The notes below the pieces were generated by a model, which saw nothing but the letters and a program-made list of their open reading frames with translations, ran no database searches and had not been told where the DNA came from. From Tropicimonas isoalkanivorans (GTDB lineage: Bacteria; Pseudomonadota; Alphaproteobacteria; Rhodobacterales; Rhodobacteraceae), in contig NZ_FOLG01000001.1 of assembly GCF_900112335.1 (NCBI RefSeq), forward strand, positions 744,001 to 808,000: 64,000 nt of DNA. Direction: 5' to 3'. Numbering within the stretch: the stretch's first letter is position 1; each line of letters starts with the position of its first letter. Both the position numbers and the translations under genes were made by a program. Positions 63,848 to 64,000 of the stretch are shown here, in pieces.

Positions 63848-64000
63848 ATGACCCACCCTACATTTACGTTCGCAACGGCGACCGAAATCCGCTTCGGGCG
63901 CGGCACGGCCGCTGATGCGGTACCGGACCTGGCCCGCCTGGGGCGTCGGCTCCTTCTGGTCACTGGTGCCTCGGCGCTCCGGTCTGCATGGCTGCCGGAG
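63848..64000 (+). CDS. Iron-containing alcohol dehydrogenase, N-terminal part (runs off right edge)
   Basis: The first 51 residues of a group III (Fe-ADH) dehydrogenase: TEIRFGRGTAADAVPDLARLG followed by RLLLVTGASAL, the typical N-terminal beta-alpha unit. GGAGG lies seven bases before the ATG. The metal-binding domain is outside the window, so the substrate is unknown. Confidence 0.85.
   Translation, partial: MTHPTFTFATATEIRFGRGTAADAVPDLARLGRRLLLVTGASALRSAWLPE

Overview
The window looks like a chromosomal segment of a marine-type alphaproteobacterium of the Rhodobacteraceae (roseobacter/rhodobacter group). The evidence is high GC, the head genes of a Rhodobacter-type gene transfer agent (GTA), and a series of proteins typical of that family: DUF1150 beside Hsp20, DUF1467, DUF6456 with DUF6477, a cytochrome b561-YceI fusion, an FeS photolyase and an EcfG-type promoter. 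No rRNA, tRNA, CRISPR array, IS element or prophage was seen. The taxonomic call is inference from gene content.

Layout. (1) 1-3474, minus: GTA small terminase, large terminase, portal and the N-terminal part of the prohead protease; the cluster runs off the left edge and is split by a hairpin-rich 314-bp spacer. (2) 3663-8492, minus: fatty-acid synthesis genes fabD, fabG, acpP, fabF, then mltG. (3) 8677-17009: b561-YceI, Hsp20/DUF1150, purE and purK with an oxidoreductase between them, small housekeeping genes, methylmalonyl-CoA epimerase and a receiver-domain protein. (4) 17126-24400, minus: a Tat-exported DUF1501/DUF1800 pair, aspS, SseB and a uracil-DNA glycosylase, interrupted by a 1.1-kb gene-free divergent region carrying an inverted pair of structured repeats and by an orphan 81-aa gene on the plus strand (22727-22972). 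(5) 24620-33507: ArsR/permease, cytochrome c, homocysteine methyltransferase-like enzyme, nitrilase, lipA, a GAF-Fis regulator with an aldehyde dehydrogenase, and a monooxygenase-like protein. (6) 33582-40612: a decayed porin, a DUF6456 regulator that may be GafA-like, DUF6477, an MttB-family methyltransferase, guaA, and a DMT transporter frameshifted in a G tract. (7) 40790-49111: FadL-type porin, an RTX esterase, a P-loop protein, metA, a hydrolase, PPK2, and TetR and XRE regulators. (8) 49324-58239: a sucrose operon (GH32, sucrose-phosphate phosphatase, sucrose-phosphate synthase), then a cell-envelope stress operon headed by a 22-residue membrane peptide under a perfect EcfG-type promoter, then a cyclopropane-fatty-acid synthase. 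(9) 58258-64000: AbrB-type membrane protein, FeS photolyase with an SDR, exported glutathione peroxidase, an ABC1 kinase and the start of an iron-containing alcohol dehydrogenase.

How it fits together. Most of the window is ordinary core metabolism. The parts worth a second look are the 49-58 kb stress and osmolyte island, two unrelated families of intergenic hairpin repeats (one with covariation between copies), the possible pairing of a GTA cluster with a GafA-like activator preceded by a CtrA-like site, and two genes broken by a stop or by frameshifts at homopolymer runs.
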